From positions 434,001 through 498,000 of the forward strand of contig NZ_NIWT01000007.1 of NCBI RefSeq assembly GCF_002236115.1: a stretch of 64,000 bases of DNA, given 5' to 3'. This DNA is from Pseudomonas jessenii (GTDB taxonomy: Bacteria; Pseudomonadota; Gammaproteobacteria; Pseudomonadales; Pseudomonadaceae). Within the stretch, counting starts at the first letter, position 1. The number at the start of each line of letters is the position of its first letter. This document shows, piece by piece, positions 17,869-26,238 of the stretch. The notes beneath the pieces were generated by a model. It was not told where the DNA came from. It worked only from the letters and a program-made list of their open reading frames with translations, and did no database searches. Position numbers and translations under genes: made by a program.

Positions 17869-18144
17869 TCATGCACGCAAAAAAAACCCGCCGAAGCGGG
17901 TTTTTCCAAGACCATGACGACTCCTTGTCGTAGCGTTCCTTGCATATGGTCGATCATCCATGATCCTGAGCACATCCTGTGCTTCAGTGGGTGAGGCCAG
18001 ATTACGCTTCGGATCCAATTTGTAACAGGCGATATCGCTACCATCGCGTGTAAGACATTCGCTATAAACCACCCTCCGAAAACCCTTAGACGCCTCAGGT
18101 TTCGAGCCGACTTCAGCCACTCTGTTGCTCGTGGGCTTTGGCAT
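17869..18144 (-). CDS. hypothetical small protein (doubtful)
   Basis: A 91-codon frame downstream of the SRPBCC gene, overlapping its last 32 nt. I recognise no family. The middle (RRVVYSECLTRDGSDIACYKLDPKR) looks more protein-like than a random frame, but the last 12 codons run through the terminator at 17879-17905, which argues against a functional C-terminus. A shorter product from GTG near 18123 is possible. It may be a decayed gene or just the 3' untranslated stretch. Confidence 0.25.
   Translation of the reverse strand: MPKPTSNRVAEVGSKPEASKGFRRVVYSECLTRDGSDIACYKLDPKRNLASPTEAQDVLRIMDDRPYARNATTRSRHGLGKTRFGGFFLRA
17879..17905. terminator. bidirectional intrinsic terminator
   Basis: AAAACCCGC-CGAA-GCGGGTTTT with an A run on one side and a T run on the other. 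This classic rho-independent form can work for both inhA (plus strand) and the SRPBCC transcript (minus strand). Confidence 0.8.
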
Positions 18145-18601
18145 TGTCGATCAAAAACTGCTCGATATTGTTCATTTGCTCTTCCCAGCCACGACTGTCC
18201 ATGCGGAAAGCCCTTTCGCGACGGGCCTGGGGAATGTGATCGAAACCGGACTCGGAGACCTTGAGCAACGTGCCGTTGTCCATGTCTTCGAGCTCGAATT
18301 TCACCAGGGTGGTGGGTTCCTGGGAGTAATCGACTTCAGGGTTCACGGCATACGGGTGCCAGCGAAACGAAAGCAGCCGTTCCGGCTCGACCCGCTCTAC
18401 CAGTACATTCCAGCGCAAATGTTCATAACCGGGATAGGTAACCTGCCCCTGGGTCCATTCGCCTGCCACAAAACGCTTGCCTTCCAGCGCCACGCCAAAC
18501 CACTGTCCGAACACTTCGGCATTGGCCAGCACACGCCAGACCTGTGAACGCTTGGCCTTGAGCAGGATTTTCCTTTCGATGCGATCAGATGCTGGGTTCA
18601 T
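18113..18601 (-). CDS. SRPBCC/AHSA1-family protein
   Basis: This 162-residue START/Bet v1-like fold protein of the AHSA1 (Aha1 C-terminal-like) group shows IERKILLKAKRSQVWRVLANAEVFGQWFG at the N-terminus, LSFRWHPYA in the middle and the C-terminal helix GWEEQMNNIEQFLIDNA. Such proteins bind small hydrophobic ligands; few have assigned roles. AGGAGGTG lies just upstream of ATG 18601. In other bacteria these genes often pair with ArsR repressors, but none is adjacent here. Confidence 0.85.
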   Translation of the reverse strand: MNPASDRIERKILLKAKRSQVWRVLANAEVFGQWFGVALEGKRFVAGEWTQGQVTYPGYEHLRWNVLVERVEPERLLSFRWHPYAVNPEVDYSQEPTTLVKFELEDMDNGTLLKVSESGFDHIPQARRERAFRMDSRGWEEQMNNIEQFLIDNAKAHEQQSG

Positions 18602-18798
18602 AAGTCACCTCCTGTACTTGAACAGTAGGTCAGTAAGACCACAAGACCAACTCTAAAGTTGTACCAATCGGGATAAGCAATCAACCATACCTGAGATATT
18701 CGGTTGCATTTGCGTGGATAAGTTCTGGGCAATCGCAAAGTCAGCGGGTCGAAACTGCTAACGTTCGCCCTCGAAACAGCATGGAAAAGGATAGCGAC

Positions 18799-18882
18799 AT
18801 GAAAAATCTGCGCGGCAGTTGCCTGTGCCCCTCAGCGCTACACTGCACCTCTCTTTCGGTCACAGCGAGCACTCCAGCATGA
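18799..18882 (+). pseudogene. 27-codon leader or relic of a GFA-family gene
   Basis: ATG at 18799 opens MKNLRGSCLCPSALHC and ends at TGA 18880-18882, overlapping the start of the next gene as ATGA. MKNLxGSCLCG is how glutathione-dependent formaldehyde-activating (GFA) family proteins begin. Here the similarity stops after the first zinc-ligand CxC, so this looks like a truncated GFA 5' end that now acts, if at all, as a coupled leader. Confidence 0.35.
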
Positions 18883-19280
18883 ACCCACGCTTCTTATTGG
18901 CGCTGACACCCTTGTTGTTCACCTCCATGGCGTTCGCCGTGGACTGCGACAACGCCAGCGATCAGGCGACGATGAACCAGTGCGCGGCGCAGCAGAACGC
19001 GGCCGCCGACAAGGAATTGAATGCGCTGTACCAGCAAATCACTTCGCGGCTCAAGAGCAACCCGGACAGCAAGAAGCAGTTGGTGGGTGCGCAGCGGGCG
19101 TGGGTTGCGTTCCGCGATGCCGAGTGCAAGTTTTCGGCATCCGGGGTGGAAGGCGGGAGTGTGTATCCGCTGATTTACAGCAACTGCACCACGGAACTGA
19201 CCAAGGCACGGGTTCAGACGTTCAAGAACTACCTGAAGTGCCAGGAGGGGGATATGAGTTGCCCGGTGCCGGGGGTTTGA
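18879..19280 (+). CDS. LprI-like periplasmic protein (DUF1311, lysozyme-inhibitor LprI family)
   Basis: A 133-residue secreted protein with signal peptide MNPRFLLALTPLLFTSMAFA cleaved before VDCDNASDQ. The mature part has the DUF1311 pattern: paired cysteines (DCDNASDQATMNQCAAQ), the helix ADKELNALYQQI, then AQRAWVAFRDAECKF and SNCTTELTKARVQTFKNYL. Family members are periplasmic, and some inhibit lysozyme. The start at 18879 is chosen to give a clean signal peptide; an upstream in-frame ATG at 18819 would bury it. Confidence 0.85.
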   Translation: MNPRFLLALTPLLFTSMAFAVDCDNASDQATMNQCAAQQNAAADKELNALYQQITSRLKSNPDSKKQLVGAQRAWVAFRDAECKFSASGVEGGSVYPLIYSNCTTELTKARVQTFKNYLKCQEGDMSCPVPGV

Positions 19281-19310
19281 TTTTTGCTGTTTTTGCGGTG
19301 TTTTTGAGGG

Positions 19311-19545
19311 CCCCATCGCGAGCAAGCTCGCTCCCACAGGGGATTAGGACGTACTCGCAATGCCGGCGTCACCACAAAAACTGTGGGAGCGAGCTTGCTC
19401 GCGATGAGGTCGGCACATTCAACATTGATGTTGCCTGACATGCCGCCATCGTGGGCAAGCCCGCTCCCACAGGGTTCAGTGGTGTTCACACAATAGTGAC
19501 CACACCAAAAATCCACTGTGGGAGCGGGCTTGCCCGCGAAGGCGT
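19311..19545. repeat. cluster of four REP elements (one REPIN flanked by two singles)
   Basis: A reverse REP at 19311-19340, a forward REP at 19381 paired with a reverse REP ending at 19473 (a REPIN), then a forward REP at 19516-19545. The last two copies carry the GGGCTTGCCC variant core. The REPIN spacer matches that of the REPIN at 34238. The cluster fills the whole 282-nt gap between the convergent lprI-like and qhpB genes. Confidence 0.92.
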
Positions 19546-19562
19546 CAGTTCAGGCGCCGCAA

Positions 19563-20681
19563 TTACCGGACAAAAATCTGCGCCGTGGTAATCGCCATGT
19601 CTCCGCCCGGCAACTTGATGCTGCCCGTCTGTTTCAGGCTGTCGGCATCAAAGATCGCCACGTCGTTGAACGTCCCCGCCAGGTAGATCTTGCTGCCGTC
19701 CTTGTTGAAGGAAATGCAGTAATACGAGTGATCGAGCGCGGCGGACTGGAGCATTTTCTTCTGCTTGATGTCGTACTTGGCCAGGCGGTTGAGTACGCCA
19801 AACATCAGGTTCGGGTCCTTGGGCGAGCGCATACCGCTGAAGTAGATCTCCGTCAAAGGGCCGAAGTCGGTGGTTTCGGTCTTGCCGGTCTTCAGGTCGA
19901 CGCTGAACAGGCCGTACAGGTATTCGGCGGTGGCCGGGTCCTGTTTCTTGTCCTTGAATTTCGCCGCGGTGTACAGCAGCGAGAAGTCATGCCGGTAGGT
20001 CTGCTGGTTCCACACGTAGAGCACGTCCGGTGCGCTGTAGTTCGGGCGTTTCCAGTGACGGCTGGGGATCAGTACGTCGAACTTGCCGGTTTGCACATTG
20101 ACCTTGTAAACGTCCGCCCCGGCCACGTACAGCGTGCCGTCGTCACCGCTCTGCATGATGGTCAGTTGGCGCGGCGCCGGGAAACTGCGCAGCGGCTTGG
20201 CGTCCATGCCGGCATCGGTCGAATACACGTCGAGCCGTGGCTGCTGCACTTCGTAGCGATCGTTCATCATCAGCGTCGGGTTGGCGACGGTGTACAGCTC
20301 CTTGCCGTCGTGGCTGACCGTGAAGGCGAACATGGACCTGGCCTTCTCACCCGGCTTCTGGGTGATGCTGGCGTGGAACACCTGCTTGCAGTTGTCCAGT
20401 TCGACACCGTAGACATCCGCATAGTGATTGTTCAGCACGTAGGCGGTCTTGCGGTCCGGCGACAACTGCACGGAGCCGGGGCCGAAGGCATCGGGCATCT
20501 TGCAGGTCTTGAACAGCGTGTCGGTGGCCAGGTCGATCACGTGCAGGTTGTTCGGGTAGTTGGTGGTCACCATGTATTCGTGACCGACTTGCAGCGCGGT
20601 ATTTTCATCGGCCAGAACACTGACAGAACAGCTGCTCAGGACGGCGAACGCGGCCAGGCCGCAGGCTTTGATGTTACGCAT
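19563..20681 (-). CDS. qhpB: quinohemoprotein amine dehydrogenase beta subunit
   Basis: A 372-residue periplasmic seven-bladed beta-propeller subunit. The N-terminus MRNIKACGLAAFAVLSSC is a signal peptide. Propeller repeats read as NNLHVIDLATDTLFKTC, GSVQLSPDRKTAYVLNN and KIYLAGTFNDVAIFDA. In the heterotrimeric amine dehydrogenase this subunit packs against the gamma subunit and forms part of the substrate pocket. It is last in the qhpA-D-C-B operon, the order known from P. putida, with 21 nt between qhpC and qhpB. Confidence 0.93.
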   Translation of the reverse strand: MRNIKACGLAAFAVLSSCSVSVLADENTALQVGHEYMVTTNYPNNLHVIDLATDTLFKTCKMPDAFGPGSVQLSPDRKTAYVLNNHYADVYGVELDNCKQVFHASITQKPGEKARSMFAFTVSHDGKELYTVANPTLMMNDRYEVQQPRLDVYSTDAGMDAKPLRSFPAPRQLTIMQSGDDGTLYVAGADVYKVNVQTGKFDVLIPSRHWKRPNYSAPDVLYVWNQQTYRHDFSLLYTAAKFKDKKQDPATAEYLYGLFSVDLKTGKTETTDFGPLTEIYFSGMRSPKDPNLMFGVLNRLAKYDIKQKKMLQSAALDHSYYCISFNKDGSKIYLAGTFNDVAIFDADSLKQTGSIKLPGGDMAITTAQIFVR

Positions 20682-20702
20682 GCTGGAATCCTTCTTCTGT
20701 GA

Positions 20703-21026
20703 TCACTTGTCTTTGGGGAAGACAGTGCCGAGGTTGCGCCAGTTGTCGTTGGACGCCTGGGCATCCTTGTTCCAGTCCGGGTAGGTGCTCATCATGTCGG
20801 GCACCTGGGCCGGCCACCAGCAAGGGTCGGAGCAGCCGTAGAGGTCGGCCTCCATCGGCTGGCACAGCGACGACACACCGCCAAACGCATCGATTTCCCA
20901 GCCCGGGTCGGTGGTCGAGGCACAGCCCGCCACGGAACTCATGGCCACCACTTCTTCTATGCGGTTTTCATCCGCGGCCTGATCCAGCTTCAACGCTTTG
21001 TTATTGATTGCCTTGAGATGTTTCAT
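20703..21026 (-). CDS. qhpC: quinohemoprotein amine dehydrogenase gamma subunit (CTQ-bearing)
   Basis: This 107-residue precursor of the small catalytic subunit carries the cysteine tryptophylquinone cofactor. Its leader (about 28 residues, MKHLKAINNKALKLDQAA) lacks a Sec signal and is removed by QhpE. Set to mature numbering, all published crosslink residues fall in place: Cys7-Glu16, Cys27-Asp33 and Cys41-Asp49 for the Cys-to-acid thioethers, and Cys37-Trp43 for CTQ. The start at 21026 follows the qhpD stop by one nucleotide, so the two are translationally coupled. Confidence 0.96.
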   Translation of the reverse strand: MKHLKAINNKALKLDQAADENRIEEVVAMSSVAGCASTTDPGWEIDAFGGVSSLCQPMEADLYGCSDPCWWPAQVPDMMSTYPDWNKDAQASNDNWRNLGTVFPKDK

Positions 21027-21027
21027 A

Positions 21028-22458
21028 TCAGTGAGCCTTGCGCGGAGTGATGTAACTGCTGATGAACGCAGGGTTATTGGCCATGATCCGGGTGTAGACC
21101 TCGATGCCGAAGTCGACCCAGTCACGCATCAGTTCGCAGTAGTGATAGGTTGGGTGGGTCGGATCGCCATAGCGGGCGTAGCTCTCGTGGTAGCAGCCGC
21201 CGGAACACAGGTTGCGGATCTGACAGTCTTCGCAGCCGGTGTTGGTACGGTCCAGGCGCTGGGACAGGAAGTCGTTCAACTCCACCTGTTTCACACCGCT
21301 ATGGACGTTGCCGAAGGTCGGCAGGCTCGAACCGGTAAAACGGTGGCACAGGTTCAGCTCGCCCTTGTGATCCACCGCCAGCATCTTCAGGCCCGCGCCG
21401 CATGGCAGGGCTTTCTTGTGGCCTTCGTGGATGTCGGTGATGAGCTGGTGCAGGTTGGAGAAACCGATGTTGCGGTGTTCCAGCGCCGCTTCCAGGTAAC
21501 GACGACCCAGCGCCTTCATGTTGGCGAACACCTGCACCAGTTCATCGCTGGTGAGGTTGAAGCTGCTGATGTCGCCGGAGGTCACCGGGGCAAAGCCGAC
21601 TTCGGCAAAACCCAGTTCGTTGAACAGGTGATCCCAGATGGTTTCGACGTCGGTCACGCCGGTGGTGAGCGTTACGCGAGCTCCGACCGGACGGCTGTTG
21701 TAGCGCGACAACAGCATCTCGGCCTTGCGCCGCACCACGTCATAGGTGCCCTGCCCGCCCACGGTGATGCGGTTGCGGTCGTGCACGGTCTTCGGCCCGT
21801 CGATGCTCACCGACAAACCGAAACGATGGGCATTGAGGTAATCCACCGTTTCTTCGGTGAGCAACGTGGCGTTGGTGGTCATGACAAATTCGACGAACTT
21901 GCCCGCCTCGCGAAAACGCTTCTCACAATAGTCGACCATGTACTCGATCAGCTTGCGGTTGCTCAGCGGTTCGCCGCCGAAGAACACCACGGTGAAACGC
22001 TCTTCGTCCGGGGATTCGCGCAGCAGCATTTCCACCGAGGCGATCGCCGTTTCGACGTCCATTTTCTTGCCCGCCGACGGTTTGTCGAGGTCTTCCTTGT
22101 AGCAATACGTGCAGCTCAGGTTGCAGCCGGTGTTGACGTTGAGCACCACGGTATTGATCGCCGTGCGCTCGACCCGCTTGGTCGCGATGTCGGGGGTCAG
22201 CGGCGAGCCGTCGCTGACCAGTTCCAGGGCCATCAGCTCGCGCAGGGTCTCGGTGATTTCCTCGCCGTTGAAACGCGCGGCCAGGCGCTGGATCAGGTCG
22301 TCCGAGGAACAACCTGGCCCGCGCAAGGTATCGATGATGGTACCCGTCAGTTCATCGCTGGCGAACAGCGAACTGCTGGGGATGTGAAACAGCATGCGGT
22401 CGGCATCGACCTGCACTTCGTGCAGGTTGCGTTCGACCAGATTCAAGATAGCGCCCAT
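21028..22458 (-). CDS. qhpD: radical SAM/SPASM thioether crosslinking enzyme for QhpC
   Basis: A 476-residue radical S-adenosylmethionine protein that installs the Cys-Glu/Asp thioether bridges in the gamma subunit before export. The [4Fe-4S] motif CxxxCxxC is in NTGCNLSCTYCYKED (about residue 116), with FFGGEPLSN downstream. The C-terminal SPASM region has a cysteine cluster in GCEDCQIRNLCSGGCYHE plus earlier CGAG and LCHRF. The start at 22458 is set by AGGAGG directly upstream. Confidence 0.95.
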   Translation of the reverse strand: MGAILNLVERNLHEVQVDADRMLFHIPSSSLFASDELTGTIIDTLRGPGCSSDDLIQRLAARFNGEEITETLRELMALELVSDGSPLTPDIATKRVERTAINTVVLNVNTGCNLSCTYCYKEDLDKPSAGKKMDVETAIASVEMLLRESPDEERFTVVFFGGEPLSNRKLIEYMVDYCEKRFREAGKFVEFVMTTNATLLTEETVDYLNAHRFGLSVSIDGPKTVHDRNRITVGGQGTYDVVRRKAEMLLSRYNSRPVGARVTLTTGVTDVETIWDHLFNELGFAEVGFAPVTSGDISSFNLTSDELVQVFANMKALGRRYLEAALEHRNIGFSNLHQLITDIHEGHKKALPCGAGLKMLAVDHKGELNLCHRFTGSSLPTFGNVHSGVKQVELNDFLSQRLDRTNTGCEDCQIRNLCSGGCYHESYARYGDPTHPTYHYCELMRDWVDFGIEVYTRIMANNPAFISSYITPRKAH

Positions 22459-22539
22459 GGCAAACCTCCTGTGCAGGCCCCGCTTGGCGGGGCTTGCGGT
22501 CATTCCGAAAAGTGTCTGAAGCCTGTGCCGTCAGCCAAC

Positions 22540-24120
22540 TCACGGAATGGGTGGATTGTTCCAGCGTTGCACGGTCACGATCAGGTGGCCTTCGCCGGTC
22601 AGGGATTTCCCTGCATCGTCGACGGCGGCGATCACCTTGAGGTTGCCGGCATTGTTGGTGGACATCTTGCGTGCCGGGTTCGGCCCGGCATCGCCCGGAG
22701 TGAACACGCCGGTGTCGGCCTGCATGGTGCCGGCGAACTTGACGTCTTCGTCTTCCCTGGCGCGGTCGTCGAAGGCCTCGACTTTCCACTGCGCCGGGAA
22801 CACACCGATGCGGTACGGCTTGCCATCAGCGCCCTTGCCCCAGGCTTCCGCGTCGAAACGGCCCTGGACTTTCGGCGTCGAACCACCGCCCTCGCCGATC
22901 CGTGCAACCGAGAATTCCGGCACAACCTTGACCGAGGCGATCTTGCTGTACACCGACAGGCTCGGGCCCTTTAGCGTGCCGACGCTGACCGCGCGCAAAC
23001 CTGGCTGGGCATTGGCGGCGGCCTTGAGCTTGACCTTGATCCGCTCCGGGCTCTGCTCGACCACTTCGAGCACTTCCACGCCTTTGCCGAAGTCCGGCTT
23101 GCCGGTCAGGCCGCTGCCGATCAGGGTCACTTCGGTTTCACTGCCGGCCTTCAGATAACCCGGCTGCACCGCCAGCAAACGGTTGGAGCCTTGCTTGGCG
23201 GCGACGAAGTCCAGGCCACGCTCGTCGTGTTCGGCCTCGAACATCCGGCCCTGCATCGCATTGCCCTGGGCGGCGAACACCTGGCGCATGGTCACGCCAT
23301 CGATGGTCACGTTGCCGCGCCATTCGTAGCCGGTGTAGAGGATTGCACTGCCGTCGCCGTTGAACGGCGTGCCGTCGGCGTACTGGCCTTTGACGCTGAC
23401 CTTGAAGGTGTCGCTGCCATCGGCACTCACGGTCATTACACCCGCCAGCTCACCCTTGCCCGGCAAGTGGCCGCTGAAGCTCCAGTCGCCCACCAGGGCA
23501 TCGGCTTTCGGCGCGGCGCTCTGCCATTTTTTCCAGGCCGGGTTGTCCAGCGGATAACGCTTGGCCAGCAGCGGCACCATTTCTTTGCGGGCCATATCGA
23601 ACCAGTCGCGGTCCCGGGACAGCGCCTGGTACTCCAGGGACGGCCACTGACCGAGGTGGAAATTCACCAGGCGTTCCCACTCCTGGGCCGGACGCCGTTG
23701 CAGGGCAACCCGCGCACCGGAGTGGCAGCGGCCGCACATCTGGCTTGTCTGGTCGTCGAACTGCTCGACGGTATTGAGCCGGCGCTCCAGTGCATAGCGC
23801 ACGCCGTCGGTTTCGCTCGGCGCCAGGCCCTGGGTGTCGGCCAGGTATTTGACCAGCGTGCGACGGTCCTCATCACTGATCTGCAAACCGTGCATGGTCT
23901 GCATCCGGGCAATGCTCATCAGCCAGCCTTCCGGCGTTTTGCGCTGGTGGCTGATGCGGCTGAGGGCGTTATCGGCTTCGGGGGTGTGACAGCCCTGACA
24001 GGTTTCCTTGAGGATGGTCTGGGCGTCGCGGGCTGCCAGGCTATGAGGCGAATGCAGCGCTACACAAGCGGCTACGGCCAGCAGGCTGGCGCTCATGCCT
24101 GATCGGAGTTTTCTCTTCAT
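22540..24120 (-). CDS. qhpA: quinohemoprotein amine dehydrogenase alpha subunit (diheme cytochrome c)
   Basis: This 526-residue periplasmic subunit shuttles electrons from CTQ to an external acceptor. The Sec signal peptide (MKRKLRSGMSASLLAVAAC) ends near SLAA. Two heme-c sites, CQGCH (about residue 43) and CGRCH (about 130), lie in the N-terminal cytochrome domain; three beta-barrel domains follow. The start at 24120 gives the cleanest signal peptide; ATG at 24138 is an alternative. It is first in the qhpADCB operon, 81 nt ahead of qhpD. Confidence 0.95.
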   Translation of the reverse strand: MKRKLRSGMSASLLAVAACVALHSPHSLAARDAQTILKETCQGCHTPEADNALSRISHQRKTPEGWLMSIARMQTMHGLQISDEDRRTLVKYLADTQGLAPSETDGVRYALERRLNTVEQFDDQTSQMCGRCHSGARVALQRRPAQEWERLVNFHLGQWPSLEYQALSRDRDWFDMARKEMVPLLAKRYPLDNPAWKKWQSAAPKADALVGDWSFSGHLPGKGELAGVMTVSADGSDTFKVSVKGQYADGTPFNGDGSAILYTGYEWRGNVTIDGVTMRQVFAAQGNAMQGRMFEAEHDERGLDFVAAKQGSNRLLAVQPGYLKAGSETEVTLIGSGLTGKPDFGKGVEVLEVVEQSPERIKVKLKAAANAQPGLRAVSVGTLKGPSLSVYSKIASVKVVPEFSVARIGEGGGSTPKVQGRFDAEAWGKGADGKPYRIGVFPAQWKVEAFDDRAREDEDVKFAGTMQADTGVFTPGDAGPNPARKMSTNNAGNLKVIAAVDDAGKSLTGEGHLIVTVQRWNNPPIP

Positions 24121-24372
24121 CAACGTCGAACCTCGCACGGTGCGTTCTTATTGTTGTGGCTTATCGTTTTTATGGTTTCTGCCGCCGGCTTTGATCCGCT
24201 GACGGAGGCAAGAGAAACGTCTGCGATGAGCAATACACGGAGCGTGCCAGCTTATTAATATCTCAATGAATCAATGACTTGTGACTAATAACCGGTTTTT
24301 TTCGGGAGACGTCATGGGCGTTGCACGTTTAATTTCGCGACAACTGTTTCACTCTGAGACAAGCATAGTTTT
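24121..24372. other. intergenic region upstream of qhpA
   Basis: Part of a 525-nt gap between the divergent qhpA and aldehyde dehydrogenase genes. This 250-nt part is comparatively AT-rich around 24255-24300 and should hold the qhpA promoter. TGGCACG is present on the minus strand at 24249-24243, but no TTGC follows at the sigma-54 spacing. No gene is seen. Confidence 0.6.
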
Positions 24373-24475
24373 CTGTAGGAGCGAGCCTGCTCGCGATGGT
24401 CGTTAACGATATCGCGTGCTTACAGGCTAAACGTAGTGCTCTTTCGTCCATCGCGAGCAGGCTCGCTCCTACAGG
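24373..24475. repeat. REPIN, TAGGAGCGAGCCTGCTCGC variant
   Basis: Forward and reverse REP copies of the TAGGAGC...CCTGCTC type enclose a spacer of about 55 nt. The whole unit, spacer included, recurs inverted at 61559-61663 (see findings). Confidence 0.93.
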
Positions 24476-24592
24476 GTGTTGTGTTCGGGGCGTCTCACGT
24501 CGTCGCAATTTGCGACGTTTATCGATCTCACGGTGACCCGGAAAATATCTGTCACCCCACTGGATCGGGCCTTGCGGCCGAAAAAACACAAC

Positions 24593-24607
24593 TGGCACAG
24601 GCATTGC
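24593..24607 (+). promoter_or_regulatory. sigma-54 (RpoN) promoter of the aldehyde dehydrogenase gene
   Basis: TGGCACAGGCATTGC matches TGGCAC-N5-TTGC exactly, with GG and GC ten bases apart. It ends 38 nt before the ATG at 24646, a good distance for a short leader. The same locus encodes a sigma-54-dependent activator (31012-32916), so promoter and activator fit together. Confidence 0.8.
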
Positions 24608-24645
24608 GAAAGCCCGGTTCTCACGAACAACAAGAGGCCTCGCCA

Positions 24646-26136
24646 ATGTCGCTCCCAAACCTGCTTCCCGCCACTTCGGCATTCATCCAGCGCGCCCCGC
24701 GCATGCTTATCGGCGGTGACTGGGTCGAGGCCGCCGACGGCCAGACCATGCCCCTGCACAACCCGGCCACCGGTGAGGTGCTGTGCGTGGTGCCACGGGC
24801 AACACCGGAAGATGTCGACCGTGCGGTGCTCGCCGCCCGCCAGGCGTTCGACGATTCGGCCTGGACCCGCACCCGTCCCCGGGAGCGGCAGAACCTGCTG
24901 TGGAAACTCGCCGACCTGATGCAGCGCGACGCCGAGCTGCTGGCGCAACTGGAATGCCTGAACAACGGTAAAAGCGCAGCGGTGGCCCAGGTGATGGACG
25001 TGCAACTGGCCATCGACTTCCTGCGCTACATGGCCGGTTGGGCGACCAAGATCGAAGGTTCTACGGTTGACGTGTCGGCACCGCTGATGCCCAACGACCA
25101 GTTCCACAGCTTCATCCGCCGTGAAGCGGTGGGCGTGGTCGGTGCCATCGTTGCCTGGAACTTCCCGCTGTTGCTGGCCTGTTGGAAACTCGGCCCGGCC
25201 CTGGCCACCGGCTGCACCGTGGTGCTAAAGCCGGCCGACGAAACCCCGCTGACCGCACTTAAACTTGCCGAACTGGTGCTGGAAGCCGGTTATCCCGAAG
25301 GCGTATTCAACGTGGTCACCGGCACCGGCATCACCGCAGGTTCTGCCTTGACCCACAACCCGCTGGTGGACAAGCTGACCTTCACCGGCTCCACCGCCGT
25401 CGGCAAGCAGATCGGCAAGATCGCCATGGATTCCATGACCCGGGTCACCCTGGAGCTAGGCGGTAAATCACCAACCATCGTCATGGCCGACGCCGACCTG
25501 AAAACCGCCGCGGCCGGGGCTGCCAGCGCGATCTTCTTCAACCAGGGCCAGGTCTGCTGCGCAGGCTCGCGGCTGTATGTGCAGCGCAAGCACTTCGACA
25601 ATGTGGTGGCGGACATCAGCGACATTGCCAACGCCATGAAACTCGGCAACGGCCTGGACCCGAGCGTCGACATGGGGCCCTTGATCTCGGCGCGCCAGCA
25701 GGAGCGCGTCTACGGGTACATCGAAAAGGGCCGGGAAAGCGGCGCGACCATCGCCTGCGGTGGCGAGCAGTTCGGGCCTGGGTTCTTCGTCAAGCCAACG
25801 GTAATTGTCGACGTCGATCAGAAGCACTCACTGGTGCAGGAAGAAATCTTCGGCCCGGTGCTGGTGGCCATCCCGTTCGATGACGAAGCCGATGCCCTGC
25901 GCATGGCCAATGACAGTCCGTATGGATTGGGCGCGAGCATCTGGTCCAATGACCTGGCGGCGGTGCACCGGATGATTCCGCGCATCAAGTCAGGATCGGT
26001 GTGGGTCAACTGCCACAGCGCCCTGGACCCGACGCTGCCGTTCGGCGGCTACAAGATGTCCGGGGTCGGGCGTGAGATGGGGTATGCGGCGATCGAGCAT
26101 TACACCGAGTTGAAGTCGGTGCTGATCAAGTTGTGA
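24646..26136 (+). CDS. NAD-dependent aldehyde dehydrogenase (phenylacetaldehyde/aryl-aliphatic aldehyde type)
   Basis: A 496-residue ALDH-superfamily enzyme. Key residues: the cofactor region VGAIVAWNFPLLLACWKLGPAL (written here to 18: WNFPLLLACWKLGPAL), FTGSTAVGKQIG, the general-base Glu in LELGGKSP and the catalytic Cys in NQGQVCCAGSR. It resembles FeaB/PadA/PeaE-type dehydrogenases that oxidise aldehydes made from primary amines. The start at 24646 (MSLPNLLPA) lies downstream of the sigma-54 promoter; the longer frame from 24436 begins inside a REPIN and is rejected. It is divergent from qhpA, so it very likely oxidises the aldehydes that QHNDH produces. Confidence 0.9.
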   Translation: MSLPNLLPATSAFIQRAPRMLIGGDWVEAADGQTMPLHNPATGEVLCVVPRATPEDVDRAVLAARQAFDDSAWTRTRPRERQNLLWKLADLMQRDAELLAQLECLNNGKSAAVAQVMDVQLAIDFLRYMAGWATKIEGSTVDVSAPLMPNDQFHSFIRREAVGVVGAIVAWNFPLLLACWKLGPALATGCTVVLKPADETPLTALKLAELVLEAGYPEGVFNVVTGTGITAGSALTHNPLVDKLTFTGSTAVGKQIGKIAMDSMTRVTLELGGKSPTIVMADADLKTAAAGAASAIFFNQGQVCCAGSRLYVQRKHFDNVVADISDIANAMKLGNGLDPSVDMGPLISARQQERVYGYIEKGRESGATIACGGEQFGPGFFVKPTVIVDVDQKHSLVQEEIFGPVLVAIPFDDEADALRMANDSPYGLGASIWSNDLAAVHRMIPRIKSGSVWVNCHSALDPTLPFGGYKMSGVGREMGYAAIEHYTELKSVLIKL

Positions 26137-26154
26137 TTCGTAGCGTTCTTCAGG

Positions 26155-26228
26155 CCGCCTTCGCGAGCAAGCCCGCTCCCACATTGGATTGCGTTCCCCT
26201 GTGGGAGCGGGCTTGTCCGCGAAGGCGT
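26155..26228. repeat. tail-to-tail REP pair (GGGCTTG variant)
   Basis: A reverse REP (CGCGAGCAAGCCCGCTCCCA) is followed by a forward REP (GGGAGCGGGCTTGTCCGCG), with a spacer of about 15 nt, between two convergent genes. It may also act as a transcription barrier. Confidence 0.88.
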
Positions 26229-26238
26229 CCCCCAGCCA

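Noticed and set aside
19311..19545. Possible CRISPR array
   Set aside because: The repeats are alternating inverted REP copies with palindromic cores and related spacers, not direct repeats with unique spacers, and no cas genes are present.
20998..22974. 658-codon plus-strand frame opposite qhpD and qhpA
   Set aside because: The opposite strand has motif-perfect radical SAM and cytochrome subunits; the plus-strand product is His/Gln/Val-rich shadow sequence.
24230..24249. Possible sigma-54 promoter for qhpA on the minus strand
   Set aside because: TGGCACG is present, but TTGC follows 9 nt after it instead of 4, and the -12 GC is absent at the correct spacing.
24436..24645. In-frame 5' extension of the aldehyde dehydrogenase
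   Set aside because: It starts in a REPIN and would place the sigma-54 promoter inside the coding sequence; the family N-terminus fits the start at 24646.
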